Shown here: piece by piece, positions 5,742 through 8,559 of the stretch | Layout: the number at the start of each line of letters is the position of its first letter | Numbering within the stretch: position 1 is the first letter of the stretch | NCBI GenBank assembly: GCA_019348475.1 | Contig: JAHWJJ010000180.1 | Location: forward strand, 1-8,559 | Reading direction: 5' to 3' | Source of the DNA: Gemmatimonadota bacterium | Lineage (GTDB): Bacteria > Gemmatimonadota > Gemmatimonadetes > Longimicrobiales > Longimicrobiaceae | DNA length: 8,559 nt | Program-made: the position numbers and the translations under genes | Notes under the pieces: model-generated | Seen by the model: the letters and a program-made list of their open reading frames with translations, nothing else | The model's database searches: none | What the model was told of the DNA's origin: nothing

Positions 5742-7098
5742 GCCATCGCCTCCCGCAGCCGCCGGGCGGCGTCTTCCACCGCCGGCAGCAGCGCCGCGGG
5801 GTCCAGCGTCGCAAGCACGCCGTCGCGGTACAGGACGCGCCCCTGCACCGCCGTCAGCACCACGTCGCACCCGCGCGCGGCGTGCAGCACGGCGGCCGCG
5901 GGATCGTGCACCGGGCGCACGTGCGGCGCCGCGAGCGAGACCACGCACAGGTCCGCGTCCTTGCGCGGCTCCAGCGTGCCGATGGAGTCCTCCATCCCCA
6001 GCGCGCGCGCCCCATCCAGGGTGCACAGCTTCAGCAGCTGCGCGGGGCCCAGCACGCCGCACTCCCCCAGCCGCGCCCGGTGCAGGATGCTGGCGATGCG
6101 CGCCTCTTCCAGCAGGTCCAGCCGGTTGTTGCTGCCCACCGAATCCGTCCCCAGCCCCACGCGCACGTTCTGCGCGACCAGCTCCGGGTACGGCGCCACG
6201 CCGTGCCCCAGCCGCGCGTTGGCCACCGGGCAGTGGGCCACGGCGCACCCCGTGTCGCCCACGCGGCGGATGTCGTCCGCGTCCAGCAGCACGCAGTGGA
6301 TCAGCAGCGGCCGCGCGCGCAGCACCCCCAGCCGGTCCAGCATCTCCACCGTCGTCCGGCCGCGCGGGGGCGTGTGGATGCCGCGCGCGCGCAGCCCCGG
6401 CGCAAAGTCGCCCTCCCCCCCTGCACCAGCTGGTGCTCGATGGCGGACTCCGCCGCGTGCACCGCCATCGGCAGCCCCTCCGCCAGCGCGTACTCCGCCG
6501 CGGCGGCGAACAGCGCGTCCGACACCGTGTACGGCGCGTGCGGCGACACGCCGATCCGCACCCGGCCGCACTCCCAGGCGCGCAGGCACTCCACGTTGGC
6601 GCGCAGCCCCGCCATGGCGCCGTCGCGCTGCGCCGGGTCGGGGCCGAACACCTCCTGGTACACCACCCCGCGCAGCCCCGCCTCGCTCAGCGCGCCGGCC
6701 GAGGCGCCGGACGACTCCGTGGCCGCCAGGGTGGTGATGCCGGAGCGCAGCGCCTCCACCATCGTCCAGCGCGCGGCGGCGTGAAAGTCGGCCTCCGTCA
6801 GCGCGGCGCGCTTGGCGCCCACCAGCCGCAGGATCCAGTCGCGAAAGCAGAGGTCCTCCAGCGCGCCGCGGAACATGGCCAGCTCCGGGTGCGCGTGGAC
6901 GTTCACCAGGCCGGGAAGGATCGCCGCCTCGCCCAGCTCCTCCACGCGGCACCCGTCCGGCGGCAGGATCGCGGCCGCCGGCCCCACCGCGGCGATGCGG
7001 CCGTCCGTGCCCACCAGCACGGCGCCGTTGCGGATGGGCTCCGCGCACACGGGAAGGACCCAGGCGGCGCGGTACAGGGTCAGGGGCAGCTCCGGCAT
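5738..7098 (-). pseudogene. Amidohydrolase (MTA/SAH or aminofutalosine deaminase-like), frameshifted in a G run
   Basis: The gene reads from ATG at 7098-7096 through 228 family-like residues, then changes frame at a run of seven G (plus-strand C at 6415-6421) and continues to the TGA at 5740-5738. Adding one G restores a 453-residue protein with no gap in homology. Without it, the first frame adds 37 unrelated residues and stops at 6301. The metal site is complete only across both parts: H68 and H70 (NVHAHPEL), H214 (MAVHAAES), then H268 (LLIHC) and D319 (GLGTDSVGSNNR) in restored numbering. The family deaminates adenosine-type compounds such as methylthioadenosine, S-adenosylhomocysteine or aminodeoxyfutalosine; guanine deaminase relatives are further off. 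The cause may be a sequencing error, a real mutation or a -1 slip at the in-frame G GGG GGG heptamer. It leads the operon with the cation transporter (4-base overlap). Confidence 0.82.
5749..5754 (-). promoter_or_regulatory. Ribosome binding site deciding the GTG start of the cation transporter
   Basis: GGGAGG on the minus strand ends 7 bases before the GTG at 5741-5739. It lies inside the last codons of the amidohydrolase gene. With the GTGA overlap, it supports the GTG start over any longer reading. Confidence 0.6.
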
Positions 7099-7603
7099 CC
7101 GCTGTATGTCCGTCGTCGGATTCTCATTTCTGTCGATTCACCGCGCGCGGGCGGTCGGGACCCCGGCGGCGGCGTGCCGCCCCCGCACCTGCGGCTGAGG
7201 GGTGGGACAATAGCAGGCGCCGGGCCGCACGGCGCAATGTCCGTCCCCCGCCGGCACCCGAGAACGCGCCGTGGCACCGCGACCGAACGTAAAGTTCACG
7301 CCGAGAACGCGGAGGAAACGAGCAAGGACGCGGAGAACTCCGTCCGTTCTCCGCGTCCTGTCGTCCCGGCTTGGTGCCCGTAAACGGTCACCTGCTGGCG
7401 AGCATCCTTTGCTACGCCGCGACCGGCCAGGGGATCGGCCTTCTCGTGTTCAACTCCGCGTCAGCGTGGTGCTTTTCGGGGCCTGCATAGAAGGCGGAGG
7501 ATTGGGTATCAGGCCGCGTCCTGCAGCGGTCGTGCACCTGGAGTTCGACTGCGAGTCATCTTTGAAGCTGGATGCACAATCCGTCTGACATGAGAGTCCG
7601 GTA
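7099..7603. other. Non-coding gap between the thiolase and amidohydrolase genes
   Basis: This gap of about 505 bases should hold the promoter of the amidohydrolase operon. I see no gene in it. On the minus strand a weak -35/-10 pair (TTGCGC at 7237-7232, TATTGT at 7212-7207, 19-base spacer) is the best candidate; it is poor and unproven. The ATG at 7098 has no strong ribosome site. The stretch also holds the hairpin at 7325-7359 and a 12-base direct repeat, GGTATCAGGCCG, at 7505-7516 and 7600-7611. The second copy of that repeat covers the thiolase stop codon. Confidence 0.5.
7325..7359. repeat. Perfect 14-base-pair hairpin in the thiolase/amidohydrolase gap
   Basis: AGGACGCGGAGAAC (7325-7338) pairs fully with GTTCTCCGCGTCCT (7346-7359) around a 7-base loop, TCCGTCC. 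A related direct unit, GAGAACGCGGAGG, lies just before it at about 7302-7314. On the minus strand the stem is followed by TTGCTCGTTTCC, which is only mildly T-rich. It might end thiolase transcription about 245 bases after the stop, or it may be a dispersed intergenic repeat. ACGCGGAG-type units are, from memory, common in intergenic DNA of several phyla. Confidence 0.7.
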
Positions 7604-8559
7604 TCAGGCCGGCGCGGCCTCGACGATCATGACGAATCCCATGGCGCCCGCGGCGCAGACGGAGATCATGCCGAACTGTTCGCCGCGCCGGCGCAGCTCG
7701 TTGAGCAGGGTGACGGTCAGGCGCCCGCCGGTGGCGCCGAAGGGGTGGCCGATGGCGATGGAGCCGCCCATCACGTTGATGCGGTCCTCCGGCGGCAGCC
7801 CCACGGCCCTGTCGCGCCCCAGCCGCTCCTTCGCGATCTGGTCGGAGTCGAACCACTGCAGGTTGCTGAGCACCTGGGCCGCGAACGCCTCGTGCACCTC
7901 CAGCAGGTCGATGTCCTTCATGGTGAGCCCCGCGCGCTCGAACGCCGTGGGCGCGGCGTAGACCGGGCCCTGCAGCAACTGGTCGCCGGGGTCCAGCGCC
8001 GCGTACGCGTAGCTGCGGATGAAGCCGAGGGGCTTATAGCCCAGCGCGTTCGCCTTTTCCTCGCTCATCAGCAGCACCGCCGAGGCGCCGTCGGTGAGCG
8101 GCGACGCGTTCCCGGCCGTGACGGTGCCGTAGCGGCGGTCGAACACGGGCTTGAGCGTCGACAGCTTTTCGAGCGAGGTGTCCTCGCGGATGCCGTTGTC
8201 GCTGGTCACCACCTGCTCGTACTTCGGCGGCACGTAGAAGGGCGCGATCTCCGCCGTCAGCCGCCCGTCCGCGGTGGCCGCCGCGGCCAGCTGGTGGCTG
8301 CGCAGCGCCCAGCGGTCCTGGGCCTCACGGCTGATCCCGTTCTCCTTGGCCATCTTCTCCGCCGACTCGCCCATGGTGAGCCCTGTGGTGGGCTCGGCGA
8401 TGGCGGGGGCGATGGGGGCCAGGTGGCGCGGGCGGATGGCGCGGAACGCCTGCACCCGCTCACCCAGCGAGCGCGCCTTGCTGGCGCGCACCAGCGCGTC
8501 GCGCATCTCCCTGCTGAACAGGATGGGCACGTCCGTCAGCGACTCGGCCCCGCCGGCGA
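7604..8559 (-). CDS. fadI: 3-ketoacyl-CoA thiolase FadI-type, C-terminal part (cut by window edge)
   Basis: About 317 residues are visible, open to the window edge at 8559, so the N-terminus with the nucleophilic cysteine is missing. The enzyme cleaves 3-ketoacyl-CoA with CoA to give acetyl-CoA and a shortened acyl-CoA, the last step of beta-oxidation. The order of motifs follows E. coli FadI: AGGAESLTDVPI at the edge, RPRHLAPIAPAIAEPTTGL, MGESAEKMAKENGISRE, then FDRRYGTVTAGNASPLTDGA, HEAFAAQ (His codon 7894-7892), GGSIAIGHPFGATG (His codon 7747-7745) and VCAAGAMG (Cys codon 7657-7655). The visible catalytic His and Cys are present. The many shared segments favour FadI over the acetoacetyl-CoA thiolase (AtoB/PhaA) group. 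FadI usually partners FadJ, which would be outside the window. The gene ends at TGA 7606-7604, followed by a long gap, so it is not in the amidohydrolase operon. Confidence 0.93.
   Translation of the reverse strand, partial: AGGAESLTDVPILFSREMRDALVRASKARSLGERVQAFRAIRPRHLAPIAPAIAEPTTGLTMGESAEKMAKENGISREAQDRWALRSHQLAAAATADGRLTAEIAPFYVPPKYEQVVTSDNGIREDTSLEKLSTLKPVFDRRYGTVTAGNASPLTDGASAVLLMSEEKANALGYKPLGFIRSYAYAALDPGDQLLQGPVYAAPTAFERAGLTMKDIDLLEVHEAFAAQVLSNLQWFDSDQIAKERLGRDRAVGLPPEDRINVMGGSIAIGHPFGATGGRLTVTLLNELRRRGEQFGMISVCAAGAMGFVMIVEAAPA

Noticed and set aside
4818..6248. A longer minus-strand reading (476 codons) of the cation transporter
   Set aside because: The extra N-terminal part overlaps the amidohydrolase in another frame and lacks family sequence. 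The GTG at 5741 has a ribosome site and a 4-base overlap typical of operons.
5437..7383. A 648-codon open frame on the plus strand, opposite the transporter and amidohydrolase genes
   Set aside because: It is rich in Arg, Pro, Ala and Ser, matches no family I know, and lies antisense to genes with clear motifs. Long antisense frames are normal in DNA this rich in G and C.
7374..7490. A 38-codon plus-strand frame from GTG with a hydrophobic, membrane-like sequence
   Set aside because: Short, no ribosome site, no conserved motif. The hydrophobic stretch alone is not enough to call a small protein.
7271..7588. A 105-codon plus-strand frame in the large gap
   Set aside because: It starts in the ACGCGGAG repeat and hairpin, is Arg-rich, has no clear ribosome site and no recognisable domain.

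Overview
The window is very GC-rich chromosomal DNA. Every gene I can support lies on the minus strand, so transcription runs from high to low coordinates. Gene content is metabolic: beta-oxidation, tryptophan catabolism, metal efflux, a methyltransferase, a flavoprotein and hydrolases. There is no phage, plasmid, CRISPR, defence or transposase gene. The intergenic gaps carry several short hairpin-rich repeats. Together with the composition these remind me of Gemmatimonadota, in particular Longimicrobium-like genomes. That placement is from memory and is tentative.

Layout in order of transcription. (1) 8559-7604: the C-terminal part of a FadI-type 3-ketoacyl-CoA thiolase, cut by the window edge. 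(2) 7603-7099: a gap of about 505 bases with one strong hairpin. (3) 7098-4108: a tightly packed three-gene operon. It holds an amidohydrolase (broken by a one-base shift in a run of seven G), a cation diffusion facilitator with a GTG start, and a class I SAM methyltransferase. Each junction is a 4-base stop/start overlap. (4) 4107-3630: a 478-base non-coding stretch made largely of repeats, including two near-identical 65-base copies 201 bases apart and a 70-base element. (5) 3629-1798: an FAD-dependent oxidoreductase of the geranylgeranyl-reductase type, whose stop overlaps by one base the start of kynB (kynurenine formamidase). (6) 1797-1652: a short gap with a long-armed inverted repeat. 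(7) 1651-1: a LACTB2-like metallo-beta-lactamase-fold hydrolase directly abutting the N-terminal part of an M28-family metallopeptidase, cut by the window edge.

How the genes may work together: kynB points to tryptophan breakdown, and its coupling to the flavoprotein suggests a shared substrate or shared regulation, though this is not shown. The methyltransferase and the flavoprotein belong to types often found beside type III polyketide synthases or in quinone/isoprenoid metabolism, but no synthase is visible here. The deaminase-like amidohydrolase could act in nucleoside salvage or in the futalosine route to menaquinone.

I did not find a clear new system. The items most worth checking are the G-run frameshift, which falls exactly on an in-frame slippery heptamer, and the repeat-dense 3630-4107 gap.
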